Part shown: positions 16,368 to 24,379 of the stretch, in pieces
How the letters are laid out: each line of letters opens with the position of its first letter
Numbering within the stretch: the stretch's first letter is position 1
From: Microcaldota archaeon
GTDB lineage: Archaea > Micrarchaeota > Micrarchaeia > Micrarchaeales > CABMGC01
Length of the DNA: 64,000 bases
NCBI GenBank assembly: GCA_021818995.1
Contig: JAKASP010000001.1
Location: forward strand, 1 to 64,000
Reading direction: 5' to 3'
The notes under the pieces: model-generated
Told to the model about the DNA's origin: nothing
The model's database searches: none
The model's input: only the letters and a program-made list of their open reading frames with translations
Position numbers and translations under genes: made by a program

Positions 16368-17227
16368 TGCGGAGCATGAGAGTGGGGGAGTTCGACATAG
16401 CGCATACTGTAGAAAGCGCGCAGCCGCTCACCTTTTTCGGCGACGAGCGCAACGACAGGAAGGGAATAACCTACGCATACAAAAACAGCGTTATCGAGGT
16501 TGCGCAGAACGGCGGCAGTGTCGAGTACAGGGCGTACGGCCCTCTCGATGCTGATACGCTGAGGAAAGAGGTGAGGGCGAGGTTCGGGCTCGATGACAAC
16601 ATGCGTGCCATCTACAGGAGCATAGGCACAGACGCGTTCATGAAGTCTGCTATAAAGAAGTACAGGGGCATGCGCATAACAAGGAACGACCCGTGGGAGA
16701 CCACGCTCTGCTTCGTCATCTCGCAGTTCAACAACGTCAAGAGGATACGGGGCATAGTGCAAAGGCTCATCGCAGCGTATGGCGAGGAGCACGTCTTCTC
16801 AGCAGGAGATGTAAAGCTAACTTTCAGGAGCTTCCCGACGGCTGAGGAGATCTCGAAGAGGAGCGTAAGCGACCTGATGTCGCACGGAGCAGGATTCAGG
16901 GCGAAGTACATTAAATCTGTGGCCAGGGAGTGGAGCAGTGAGAACGCGTTTGGAAAGCTTGGAAAGAAGGAATACGCCAAGGCTAAGGAGGAACTGATGG
17001 TGCTTGACGGCGTAGGAGACAAGGTCGCCGACTGCATACTCCTATTCGGCTACGGCAAGCTCGAGGCCTTCCCGATAGACACGTGGATACAGCGCATAGT
17101 GGAGCGCACGTACTTCAACGGCAGGAAGCAGAACGTGAAGAGGATACACGAGTTCGCGGAAGAGCGTTGGGGGGCTTACGCCGGATACGCCCAGCAGTAT
17201 TTATTTCACTTTGCGAGAAATGAGTAA
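16367..17227 (+). CDS. OGG1-type DNA glycosylase/AP lyase (HhH-GPD)
   Basis: A 286-residue base-excision repair enzyme, predicted to remove 8-oxoguanine. The helix-hairpin-helix core is LDGVGDKVADCILLFGYG, in which the lysine is the expected catalytic residue. The downstream FPIDTWIQRIV carries the aspartate of the HhH-GPD site. The N-terminal region (ITRNDPWETTLCFVISQFNNVKRI) matches the OGG1/AlkA-type domain. The ATG overlaps the stop of glyS, and GGAGAG precedes it, so translation is coupled. Together with the uracil glycosylase at the left end it shows an intact base-repair toolkit. Confidence 0.9.
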   Translation: MRSMRVGEFDIAHTVESAQPLTFFGDERNDRKGITYAYKNSVIEVAQNGGSVEYRAYGPLDADTLRKEVRARFGLDDNMRAIYRSIGTDAFMKSAIKKYRGMRITRNDPWETTLCFVISQFNNVKRIRGIVQRLIAAYGEEHVFSAGDVKLTFRSFPTAEEISKRSVSDLMSHGAGFRAKYIKSVAREWSSENAFGKLGKKEYAKAKEELMVLDGVGDKVADCILLFGYGKLEAFPIDTWIQRIVERTYFNGRKQNVKRIHEFAEERWGAYAGYAQQYLFHFARNE

Positions 17228-17805
17228 TGAATGATTCTATGCGGAGCATACCCGATGTTGGAAGGATAGAGAAGCGGCTGATCGCGCTGCAGAAGAAGAA
17301 GGACATCGTGCAGGAGCTTTCCAGGGACGCGATCAGGGCCGCGGGCAAATCGATAACGTTGATGCACGCTGGCAAAATGAAGGGAGCGGGCTCGGAGATG
17401 AAGCGCCTTGCCGCGCTGATTTTGAAGCTTAAGAAGGCTGAGAAGGGGTTCGAGTACTTCTCTACGCAGGCCCACCAGGAATACGTGGAAGCCAGGGCGT
17501 TCTATATTATACTGAAGGAAAGGAGGCTAGCCTCAGCCGGGGAACTGCGCGTGAGAGAGATACCTTACTTGCTAGGAATAATGGACCTTACAGGGGAGCT
17601 GAAGCGCGAGGCCATCGAGGCGATGCGCGACGGCGATACCAAGCTTGCTAACGAGTACTACGGGTTCATGAAGGGCATATACGACTCCACGAGGGCGATG
17701 CGCTTCGCGAATTCCCTCGTTCCCGAGTTCAGGAGGAAGCAGGATACGGCAAGGATACAGGTTGAGAGCACGGCGAGCGAGCTGCTGGGTGCAACGAGCA
17801 GGTAA
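17227..17805 (+). CDS. Translin-family RNA/ssDNA-binding protein
   Basis: A 192-residue all-helical protein. The conserved C-terminal half (EIPYLLGIMDLTGELKREAI, then GIYDSTRAMRFANSLVPEFRRKQDTARI) is characteristic of the translin/TRAX family found in archaea as COG2178. Family members bind single-stranded nucleic acids, and some cleave RNA. The acidic catalytic triad of TRAX is not obvious here, so binding alone is the safer prediction. The ATG overlaps the previous stop by one base. An ordinary intergenic space with a TATA-like box separates it from the pilin array downstream. Confidence 0.8.
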   Translation: MNDSMRSIPDVGRIEKRLIALQKKKDIVQELSRDAIRAAGKSITLMHAGKMKGAGSEMKRLAALILKLKKAEKGFEYFSTQAHQEYVEARAFYIILKERRLASAGELRVREIPYLLGIMDLTGELKREAIEAMRDGDTKLANEYYGFMKGIYDSTRAMRFANSLVPEFRRKQDTARIQVESTASELLGATSR

Positions 17806-17864
17806 GGATATGGTTAAAATACTTGCTATTTCATTAATTGTGAAGATATTGAAGGAATGGGAAG

Positions 17865-18410
17865 ATGAATAACAATAAGAAAAATGTGAAAGCGCAGAGC
17901 GCGATGGAGTACCTGATGACATACGGTTGGGCAATACTCATCATAGCAGTCGTCCTTGGGGCCTTGTTCTCCCTGGGAGTCTTCAGCAGCAGCAACCTGC
18001 TCGGAACCAGCTGCATAGGCTACTCTGGCTACGAGTGCCAGAACCCGCTGCTTCACTCGGGCACGTTCACGGCCACTGTGGGCCAGTCGACAGGAACGTC
18101 GTGGACTACCACAAACCTCGTGCTGATGCAGTACGGAGGAGGAACGCCAACGCAGGCGTCATTTAACTCATTTGGTACAAACACAATCACATGCCCGCCC
18201 TACATAGTTTCTGGAGGACTGGCGAGCGGCCAATCTACCACTTTCTCGACTGTCAACGCACTGACCGGAGCGGCCACCTGCTCGGCCCTATCGACACTTG
18301 CTTCTAGCGTAGGAAGCACGATATCTGGCACAATATGGGCAGAGTACACATCTGGAGGAACCTTCGGTCTGATATCGCAGGTAGCGACGATCAACATAAA
18401 GGCCACATGA
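17865..18410 (+). CDS. Type IV pilin, class III signal peptide (paralogue 1)
   Basis: A 181-residue major-pilin candidate. The leader is MNNNKKNVKA, cleaved before QSAMEYLMTYGW, which opens a hydrophobic helix (AILIIAVVLGALFSL). The head domain begins TSCIGYSGYECQNPLLHSG, with a likely disulfide, and is Ser/Thr/Gly-rich. This is the archaeal class III (EppA/PibD-processed) pilin architecture. It is the first of three near-copies, and its first 130 bases are almost the same as those of the second. The assembly genes lie near 46-52 kb. No prepilin peptidase is in the window. Confidence 0.9.
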   Translation: MNNNKKNVKAQSAMEYLMTYGWAILIIAVVLGALFSLGVFSSSNLLGTSCIGYSGYECQNPLLHSGTFTATVGQSTGTSWTTTNLVLMQYGGGTPTQASFNSFGTNTITCPPYIVSGGLASGQSTTFSTVNALTGAATCSALSTLASSVGSTISGTIWAEYTSGGTFGLISQVATINIKAT

Positions 18411-18458
18411 TGGCAAAGCTTAAATTGGATGCCGATTAAAGGTAGAAAAGGGATTTGG

Positions 18459-18986
18459 ATGAATAGAATTGGAGCTAAGAGATTGAAAGCGCAGAGCGCG
18501 ATGGAGTACCTGATGACCTACGGGTGGGCGATACTGATTATCGCGGTGGTGCTCGGCGCATTGTTCAGCCTGGGAGTGTTCAGCAGCAGCAACCTGCTCG
18601 GAACCAGCTGCATAGCCTATTCCGGCTATACGTGCACAAACCCCCTGCTTCACTCGAGCACTTTCACAGCAACTGTAGGCCAGGCAACGGGAACCTCGTG
18701 GACAGCAACCAACGTACTGCTTCTGCAGTACGGCACTGGAACCCCGGTAGCTGCGGCGTTCGCTGCTGCGGGATGCTCTGACCCAGTAACGGGCGGACTC
18801 TCATCGGGCCAGACGTTCAACGTAATATTCACTCAAGCTGCGACAACCACAAGCACGTGCTCTGCTACGCCGCTTGCTGTGAGCGTGGGAAGCTCATTCT
18901 CTGGCAGCATATGGGCGTTCTACACGGCCGCAGGAACGAGCGGGCTCATATCGCAGGTAGCCACGCTGAACGTGAAGGCATCATAG
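18459..18986 (+). CDS. Type IV pilin, class III signal peptide (paralogue 2)
   Basis: A 175-residue pilin with leader MNRIGAKRLKA, then QSAMEYLMTYGW and the same helix as its neighbours. The head starts TSCIAYSGYTCTNPLLHSS. The ATG at 18459 is preferred over one at 18429. A TATA-like box at about 18418-18426 would start the transcript near 18447, and the shorter leader matches the paralogues. The segment coding LGVFSSSNLLGTSCI is virtually identical at the DNA level to paralogue 1, pointing to recent duplication or gene conversion. Confidence 0.88.
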   Translation: MNRIGAKRLKAQSAMEYLMTYGWAILIIAVVLGALFSLGVFSSSNLLGTSCIAYSGYTCTNPLLHSSTFTATVGQATGTSWTATNVLLLQYGTGTPVAAAFAAAGCSDPVTGGLSSGQTFNVIFTQAATTTSTCSATPLAVSVGSSFSGSIWAFYTAAGTSGLISQVATLNVKAS

Positions 18987-19080
18987 AACTCAGGTTTGAG
19001 AACAAGTTTCTCGCGGTCAGCCATAGCTATAAGAATATAGCCGACGAAGTTGGAGTTGGCGCGTGCCCAGAGTTGCTTGC

Positions 19081-19650
19081 ATGATCCCGGCGAAGAAGGA
19101 GCACCTTATCATCTATCTGTGGGCCGTGGCCATAACTGTGGCCGGCCTGCTGGCAGTCTACAACCTCAGCGTCCTGAGCCTCACGAGCTGGGAAACGGTC
19201 TCGTGCGTCGCTCAGCCTGGCTTCGTATGCGAGAGCCCCCTGCTCGACGTATACGGCAACCTCTCCCTGGTGCTCGGCCAGCGCCTGAACACCACGCTTT
19301 ACAATGTTGGCCTGTCGTGCACGACCAACGTCAGCTCGTACGGACTTCCTGACCCGCAGAGCGCGATGGTTGAGATTTCGGGAAATGCCACAAACTTCGG
19401 AGCCGCAACGTCCCAGCCCGCTTCACCCGAAGCGAACCCGACACGCTACACGCCATTGAACATCTCGACAAACCAGAGCGTAGTCGTAACCAACCTGAAC
19501 TGTTTCAGGTATAACGGCAAGCCCTACATAAGGCCCAGACCCACCGAGGGCTTTTCGGCTTACATACTGATCAACTACACCACCAACTCCAGCACAAGCA
19601 GGGGATCGTGGCTTACCGCCGAGGTGGCTAGGATCGCCTCAAGGACCTAA
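19081..19650 (+). CDS. Anchored pilin-like surface protein without class III motif
   Basis: A 189-residue protein placed between two pilin genes. One N-terminal membrane helix (about residues 8-28) follows MIPAKKEHLI, but the Gln-Ser-Ala-Met-Glu motif is missing. The outside domain begins VSCVAQPGFVCESPLLDVYGN and SLVLGQRLNTTLYNVGLSC, matching the pilin head pattern in order and spacing. Several N-glycosylation sites are present. It may be a minor pilin inserted by another route, or an assembly partner. An in-frame GTG at 19063 is an alternative start. A TATA-like stretch (about 19027-19040) suits either. Confidence 0.7.
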   Translation: MIPAKKEHLIIYLWAVAITVAGLLAVYNLSVLSLTSWETVSCVAQPGFVCESPLLDVYGNLSLVLGQRLNTTLYNVGLSCTTNVSSYGLPDPQSAMVEISGNATNFGAATSQPASPEANPTRYTPLNISTNQSVVVTNLNCFRYNGKPYIRPRPTEGFSAYILINYTTNSSTSRGSWLTAEVARIASRT

Positions 19651-19653
19651 TCG

Positions 19654-20178
19654 ATGATAAAGATGCGTAAGAACATGAAAGCGCAAAGCGCGATGGAGTA
19701 CCTGATGACCTACGGGTGGGCCATCCTCATAATCGCAGTGGTGCTCGGAGCGCTTTTCAGTCTTGGACTTTTCAACAGCAATGTTGCGCTTGGCACCAGC
19801 TGCCTCGCCTATTCAGGATACTCGTGCCAAAATCCCACGCTGCACATGGGCACCTTTACCGCGACACTCAATAAGGTGTCGGGGTCGTCCTGGTTGTCGA
19901 CAAACATAATAATCGTGCTGAGCGCAGCGGGTACGCCATCGGTCTCGTCGTTCTCAGTTGCGGCATGCCTGCCAATGTCGGTCGGCACCCTAAACGACGG
20001 ACAGGGTTTTTCGTTCAGCACAGTAAACGCTATCACCGGGAGCTCTGGGACCACATGCTTTACGCTGCCAAACACTGTCGGGACCTCGGTCAACGGGGCC
20101 ATCTGGGCCGAGTACACGGTGGGCAGCACCACTGGAGTAATCTCGAAACTGGCGACACTGAACGTCAAGGCTACGTAG
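19654..20178 (+). CDS. Type IV pilin, class III signal peptide (paralogue 3)
   Basis: A 174-residue pilin with leader MIKMRKNMKA, then QSAMEYLMTYGW and a helix like the other two. Its head (TSCLAYSGYSCQNPTLHMG) has diverged further, including FNSNVALG in place of FSSSNLLG. The ATG lies just after the stop of the anchored pilin-like gene, so the two are probably translated from one message. It ends 6 bases from the convergent dph2 gene. Confidence 0.88.
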   Translation: MIKMRKNMKAQSAMEYLMTYGWAILIIAVVLGALFSLGLFNSNVALGTSCLAYSGYSCQNPTLHMGTFTATLNKVSGSSWLSTNIIIVLSAAGTPSVSSFSVAACLPMSVGTLNDGQGFSFSTVNAITGSSGTTCFTLPNTVGTSVNGAIWAEYTVGSTTGVISKLATLNVKAT

Positions 20179-20184
20179 TCTGCC

Positions 20185-21114
20185 TTACTTTTCCTCCTTA
20201 GCCCGAACTCCTGCCTCTATGAGGTTGAGAACTTCGATCAGCTCGTTGGCGCTGAGCAGCGGCTTACGCAATCTGTCCACGTCGTCTATCGCTATGCGAG
20301 GGCACGCGGTGTTGACGAACGCGTCGAACTCGAGCATGTTGTTTATGCTCTCGAAGTCGAGCGTGCCCGAAACAAGGACCGCGGCCGTGAGACCGCTCGC
20401 CTCTATCCTCTTCTTGAGTATCGTAGCGAGGTTCATGTTGTACTGACCGTTCTTAGTGCTGACCAGTATCCCGAAGCTCTTCGCCTTGAGCGATGTGAGC
20501 ACCTTGCCCCTGCTCCTCTTCCTGTACGTCTCGCGCATCTCGTCCATGCGCCAAGTCCTGTTCTGGAACGGGTCTACTATCAGGAAGGGCTTTGTCGTCT
20601 GCAGCAGGGCGCCGAGCGGGTGGAAGATCCCGCCGCCGAAGTAGACGAATGCGTCGACCTGCCTGTCTATGACCATGACGTTGCCGTCGTCGCATCCAAG
20701 AATCTGGCCGTTGACCTTTGCGAAGCCGTTCGGCCTGTTGAGCACTACCTCCTTGCCGTTCTCCTCGTAGAACCTCCTTACCGAGTCGAGCTGGTGCACG
20801 TGCTGGACAGTGGTGAGCAAACATATCCTGTTCATGCCCGAGAGGGCCTTCAGCGACTCCGGCAGTATCTCCAGCGAGGCGTCTATCAGGTATGGGACGT
20901 ACTCTACGTTGAAATCGACGTGGTGGAACTCGGAGTGGCCGAAATGCACGAGCTTCTCGGCTCCAACTTTCTTAGCCTCGTCTATCGCGAGGTCGCACGC
21001 GCCGAAGGTGGGCGACGCAGATATTATGACCTCGTTGCCCTCGCTCTCTAGCTTCTTTGCGTGCTTGAGCGCTTCCTGCTTCAGCCCCTCAGGGAACTGC
21101 AAGAGTAACCTCAT
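20185..21114 (-). CDS. dph2: Dph2, diphthamide synthesis radical SAM-like enzyme
   Basis: A 309-residue enzyme that transfers the 3-amino-3-carboxypropyl group from S-adenosylmethionine to a histidine of elongation factor 2, the first step of diphthamide formation. The three widely spaced iron-sulfur cysteines are visible in FGACDLA (about residue 40), ILGCDDGN (about 145) and NTACPRIAIDD (near the C-terminus). Other family signatures are HFGHSEFH and the FGGGIFHPLG segment. Length is typical for archaeal Dph2. It follows rpl10e on the same strand after 19 bases, so the pair forms a translation-related operon. Confidence 0.92.
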   Translation of the reverse strand: MRLLLQFPEGLKQEALKHAKKLESEGNEVIISASPTFGACDLAIDEAKKVGAEKLVHFGHSEFHHVDFNVEYVPYLIDASLEILPESLKALSGMNRICLLTTVQHVHQLDSVRRFYEENGKEVVLNRPNGFAKVNGQILGCDDGNVMVIDRQVDAFVYFGGGIFHPLGALLQTTKPFLIVDPFQNRTWRMDEMRETYRKRSRGKVLTSLKAKSFGILVSTKNGQYNMNLATILKKRIEASGLTAAVLVSGTLDFESINNMLEFDAFVNTACPRIAIDDVDRLRKPLLSANELIEVLNLIEAGVRAKEEK

Positions 21115-21133
21115 GAGATCAACGAAAACGAGA

Positions 21134-21676
21134 TCATGATGCCGCGGTCGGCTTCTGGCCGAAGGCGAGCGTTATGGAATATGTGCCTGAGAGCTTGTCT
21201 GACGCGCGCCTCAGTGCCTCTCGCGCCACCTCTTTGTTCGCGGCGTTGGTCATAAGATCGAAGACCATCTGGCCCTCGAAGACCCTCGCGGCAACTGCGG
21301 ATGGCTTGCCGAAAGAGAGCGTCATTCCCTGCGAGACTCGGTCTGCGCCTGCGCCAGTGGCGAACTTCTTCTCGCGCACGACGTTGTGCGGGAACGGGAC
21401 CACGCGCATGAAGTACGCTCCGGGTATCTCGCGTTCGAGGTACTTGTTGGCCGCCTGGCGCGCGGCCTCCAGCGCGTTCGAGCGGAGCTGCACGTTCTGC
21501 CTCGACTTGAGCGTGAGCTCGAGGTCGTAGCCGTCGCTCTTTGTGCCCATGTTGAAGATCAGGAGCGAGGTCCTGGGGAGCGCCTTGATGTAGTTCTTCT
21601 TCGGCTTCTTTATCGAGTACCTTGCCCAAGCCTGGCTATTGATCTTGCGCACCGTCCTCCCGGGTCTAAGCTTCAT
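21134..21676 (-). CDS. rpl10e: Ribosomal protein uL16 (archaeal L10e)
   Basis: A 180-residue large-subunit ribosomal protein. It opens KLRPGRTVRKINSQAWARYS, as in archaeal L10e, and contains the conserved blocks LEAARQAANKYLERE and YFMRVVPFPHNVVREKKFATGAGADR. The last of these reaches towards the peptidyl-transferase centre. Family length is normal. It has its own upstream gap of about 70 bases with TATA-like sequence and leads into dph2. Confidence 0.95.
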   Translation of the reverse strand: MKLRPGRTVRKINSQAWARYSIKKPKKNYIKALPRTSLLIFNMGTKSDGYDLELTLKSRQNVQLRSNALEAARQAANKYLEREIPGAYFMRVVPFPHNVVREKKFATGAGADRVSQGMTLSFGKPSAVAARVFEGQMVFDLMTNAANKEVAREALRRASDKLSGTYSITLAFGQKPTAAS

Positions 21677-21746
21677 GCTGGCTCACCTAATTAGCATAGT
21701 TTGTTGTCTTGGAAGCTATATATTGCTTTCTGATAAGGCAAGCCGG

Positions 21747-22550
21747 CTAGCGCCTTACGCGGATTGGTTGCTTGCCGGATGAGCGCGAGAGATCCAAGCC
21801 TGTCCTTATATTCAGTTGCACCGCAACATACTCGGGGCTGCTGGTCCTTAGCGCATCCCTGATACTGCCGACCGCATCGTCTATGGCCTCGTCCGCTTCT
21901 TTACTGCGTCCGAAGTGTTTGCTGAGCAGGATTACAGTTTCCTTTATTTCAGGGTTCTTGGGAGATGAGGAGGAACCGAGTCTCTTCAGGTCATCTGCGG
22001 ATATGTGGTCTAGGAATTCCTCCTTTTGGGCCAGCAGTTCCCTTACATCCTTCACAGACTGCATGTCGACTGCGCACTCGAGCAGCCCGTAGGCAAGGTT
22101 GGAGACATAGAATGTCGAAGCGACGTGCTCCCTGTCTTCCTGCACGCCTTTCCTCTTCCTGAAAACCTCTAGCGCGCCGCTCCCTTTTACCTCTTCAGAC
22201 AGGTGATCCATCACGCCTTGCAGTTCCCGTCCAAGCAGCGAGCCTGCCAACGAATCCAACGAGCCTTTCGCCTCGGAACCGGAAATGAGGCCGAGCGCCA
22301 TCTTCGCTGCGCCGTAGGTCACTAACGACCTGCAGTAGTCGCTATCAAGAAATGCGAGTGCAGCTGCACGGTTATCGGATTGAACGGCTGTGAGAATCGC
22401 CTCGTCCACGAAAGCGCGGCCGAAATCCTCTTTCACATGTCTCTCCATCTCTTTCCTGTTACTCCAGGATATCGGAGACCTGCCTGCCTTGATCGCCTCG
22501 AGCTCTTTGTCGTGCCTGTCAACATACCAGTAGTCGTTGATTGCGTCCAT
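21747..22550 (-). CDS. Unknown helical soluble protein
   Basis: A 267-residue protein, almost entirely predicted helix, with no membrane segment or signal. It is acidic and has a patterned leucine/alanine content (VDEAILTAVQSDNRAAALAFLDSD; YGLLECAVDMQSVKDVRELL) that suggests paired helices stacked as a repeat fold. No motif I know is present. It has its own promoter region on both sides and is not obviously linked to rpl10e or the dismutase. The length and clean start (ATG) make it a believable gene. Confidence 0.6.
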   Translation of the reverse strand: MDAINDYWYVDRHDKELEAIKAGRSPISWSNRKEMERHVKEDFGRAFVDEAILTAVQSDNRAAALAFLDSDYCRSLVTYGAAKMALGLISGSEAKGSLDSLAGSLLGRELQGVMDHLSEEVKGSGALEVFRKRKGVQEDREHVASTFYVSNLAYGLLECAVDMQSVKDVRELLAQKEEFLDHISADDLKRLGSSSSPKNPEIKETVILLSKHFGRSKEADEAIDDAVGSIRDALRTSSPEYVAVQLNIRTGLDLSRSSGKQPIRVRR

Positions 22551-22620
22551 TTTTCCACCTCGGTTGCGGGAAAAAGGTTACAGCTCAAGGGATAAAAGGC
22601 GCTCGGAAATGAAAGTTTAC

Positions 22621-23262
22621 TTACTTCTTCGCGGCCTCAAACCTCTTCGCCACGTCCTCCCAGTTGACGACGTGCCACCAGGCGTCGACATAGGCGCCGC
22701 GGTCCGAGAAGTACTGAAGATAGTAGCTATGTTCCCATACGTCAAGGCCGAGTATCGGCGTCTTGCCCTGCGTCACCGGCGAGTCCTGGTTCGGGGTGCT
22801 CATTAGAGCCAGCTTGCCGTTGTCAAGAACGAGCCACTCCCATCCGGATCCGAATATCTTCTTTGCCGCATCTCCGAACTGCGTCTTGAATGCATCGACG
22901 CTGCCGAACTGCTTGGTTATCTCGTCGACGACCCCGCCGGAAGGCGCCTGGTCTTTCTTTGGCGACATCATGAGCCAGAAGAGCGAATGGTTGTAGAAGC
23001 CGCCTCCGTGGTTCCTGAGCGCGTTCTTTATGTCATCTGGTGCGCTCGCGTATGTCTTCAGTATCTCCTCTATGCTCTTGTTCCCCCACTCAGCATGCTT
23101 CTCTATCGCGGCGTTGAGGTTGTTCGTGTATGCTACATGGTGCTTGTCGTGGTGCAGTTTCATTATCTGCTCTGAGATGTACGGTTCCAGAGCGTTGTAT
23201 GCATACGGCAGAGCTGGCACTTCAAATTTTGCTATTCTATCACCAAGTTCTAATGGAGCCAA
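22621..23262 (-). CDS. Superoxide dismutase (Fe/Mn family)
   Basis: A 213-residue enzyme that converts superoxide to oxygen and peroxide. Metal ligands are expected in KLHHDKHHVAY (first His of the run), NHSLFWLM and GLDVWEHSYYL (Asp and His). The opening FEVPALPYAYNALEPYIS is typical. Whether it uses iron or manganese cannot be decided. The reading starts at a TTG at 23262, the only common start codon before the conserved strand. Sequence upstream offers TATA-like stretches at about 23265-23272 and, weaker, 23289-23300. The enzyme suggests exposure to oxygen. Confidence 0.9.
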   Translation of the reverse strand: MAPLELGDRIAKFEVPALPYAYNALEPYISEQIMKLHHDKHHVAYTNNLNAAIEKHAEWGNKSIEEILKTYASAPDDIKNALRNHGGGFYNHSLFWLMMSPKKDQAPSGGVVDEITKQFGSVDAFKTQFGDAAKKIFGSGWEWLVLDNGKLALMSTPNQDSPVTQGKTPILGLDVWEHSYYLQYFSDRGAYVDAWWHVVNWEDVAKRFEAAKK

Positions 23263-23294
23263 AAATATTTAACACTTGGGTGATGGAATGCCAT

Positions 23295-23666
23295 TTAGAA
23301 GAATTCGAGGCCTTTGAATTGATTAAAATCTTTGTGGTTGTTCGTGAGTAATTTGCAATGGTTGTTTATGGCCACTGCGGCAATCATAGAATCTAATCTC
23401 AACTTTGCATCACTCTTTTCTTCAATTTCAGCTTCTAGCCTTGATGAAAGTATAGCATCAGTCTTGGTATACTCGAGCACAGGGATGAGCAATGATTTGT
23501 CTACTAATTCCGCACGCTTGATGTAACCATAAAGTATTTCATGGAGATTTACAGCAGACGTACAAAACCGTTCGCCGCTAGCCATAACCTTTTTTGAAGC
23601 TTTGTCTCCTAAGTCTGAATGCTTGTCAAGTATCTCAATAAGCATGTCGGTGTCTATAAGTATCAT
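23295..23666 (-). CDS. vapC: VapC-type PIN-domain toxin
   Basis: A 123-residue predicted ribonuclease. Acidic residues expected at the metal site are Asp5 (MILIDTDM), Glu43 (NLHEILYG), Asp92 (RLDSMIAA) and Asp113 (NNHKDF). Length and order match VapC proteins. It follows the antitoxin gene after 6 bases, the classical antitoxin-first arrangement. VapC toxins usually cut initiator tRNA or rRNA loops. The target here is unknown. The pair sits at the edge of a region rich in transfer-related genes. Confidence 0.88.
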   Translation of the reverse strand: MILIDTDMLIEILDKHSDLGDKASKKVMASGERFCTSAVNLHEILYGYIKRAELVDKSLLIPVLEYTKTDAILSSRLEAEIEEKSDAKLRLDSMIAAVAINNHCKLLTNNHKDFNQFKGLEFF

Positions 23667-23672
23667 TTTGGA

Positions 23673-23879
23673 TCACCTTCCTCCTCTTTTTGCGCGGATT
23701 TCAGACAACAGTTTCTCTTTATCCTTCCAAACCACTGAACCGCGCATGCGTTTCATAAGTAGCACAGGAGACGCCGTTTCTAGCAACCTGTCAAGGAGAT
23801 CGCTGAAACTCTCTTTTCCTACTTTTGCCTTTACCAGTTTTTCGTACACGCCGGTCTTAATAGTTATTGTTTTCACCAC
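23673..23879 (-). CDS. vapB: VapB-type antitoxin (DUF217-like)
   Basis: A 68-residue protein that starts KTITIKTGVYEKLVKAKVG and continues ESFSDLLDRLLE. This is the ribbon-helix-helix-like N-terminus of archaeal VapB antitoxins of the DUF217 group. The C-terminal half (VVWKDKEKLLSEIRAKRGGR) would wrap the toxin. Two consecutive GTG codons at 23879 and 23876 are possible starts. A perfect palindrome directly upstream is the likely operator for autoregulation by the VapB dimer or VapBC complex. Confidence 0.85.
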   Translation of the reverse strand: MVKTITIKTGVYEKLVKAKVGKESFSDLLDRLLETASPVLLMKRMRGSVVWKDKEKLLSEIRAKRGGR

Positions 23880-23885
23880 GTAATC

Positions 23886-23905
23886 GTTTAAACATATGTT
23901 TAAAC
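23886..23905. promoter_or_regulatory. Palindromic operator of the vapBC promoter
   Basis: A perfect 20-base palindrome with half-site GTTTAAACAT and its exact complement lies between the TATA-like box (about 23907-23918 on the minus strand) and the vapB start. It therefore covers the expected transcript start. Toxin-antitoxin operons are commonly repressed through such sites by their own products. The facing type IV secretion-like operon starts within 100 bases, so the site could influence both directions. Confidence 0.6.
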
Positions 23906-23950
23906 TGATATTTATACCTTTCCTTAGCTGCTTCTTATTACTCTGGAAAA

Positions 23951-23995
23951 GCTTATATACTTTTACTTAAATAAATGATTAGCTATTGAGGTAAA
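23951..23995 (+). promoter_or_regulatory. Promoter and ribosome-binding site of the secretion-like operon
   Basis: The TATA-like box CTTATATAC (23951-23959) would start a transcript near 23981. A Shine-Dalgarno-like ATTGAGGT lies about 8 bases before the ATG at 23999. A second AT-rich stretch (ACTTAAATAAA) lies between them. Read together they support transcription of the eight-gene cluster from here. Confidence 0.5.
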
Positions 23996-23998
23996 TAA

Positions 23999-24376
23999 AT
24001 GAGGATTAAGAGTTATGCGTTATTGTTTCTGAAGTTCGTTAAAAGATATGCGAAAGTGATGTGGTTATTGTTAGCGTTATTTCCAAGCAAATCCTATGCC
24101 GCAGTTTTCTCACTTGATATAGTAAGCACGCTTACGGGCATCCAAAGCGTATTGGCTCACTTAGGTCCTGTGCTTAGCGCGGTTCTTTTCATAGTTGCGG
24201 GAATCTTCTACGCTATAGGCCAGCTGTTTCCGGCAACGAAGAGGGCAAACTTCCATGCGACTGCCATCGACATACTTGTAGGCGCTATAATCGTCGCTGT
24301 GCTCTCCGTGGCTTCCAACGGCCTTGCGCTTGCTTCGACACATCTTCTCACTAACATAACCAACTCCTCGGTGTAG
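23999..24376 (+). CDS. VirB2/TrbC-like pilin subunit candidate
   Basis: A 125-residue membrane protein. A basic head and hydrophobic stretch end in PSKSYAA, a likely signal-peptidase site. Two membrane helices follow (about residues 52-74 and 90-112), joined by a short basic loop (GQLFPATKRANFHA). This two-helix plan after a cleaved signal is that of VirB2/TrbC conjugative pilins and of the archaeal CedA1/TedC DNA-import pilins. No class III motif is present, so it is not a type IV pilin. It is the first gene of the operon, as pilin genes often are. The assignment rests on architecture and context. Confidence 0.6.
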   Translation: MRIKSYALLFLKFVKRYAKVMWLLLALFPSKSYAAVFSLDIVSTLTGIQSVLAHLGPVLSAVLFIVAGIFYAIGQLFPATKRANFHATAIDILVGAIIVAVLSVASNGLALASTHLLTNITNSSV

Positions 24377-24379
24377 CAG

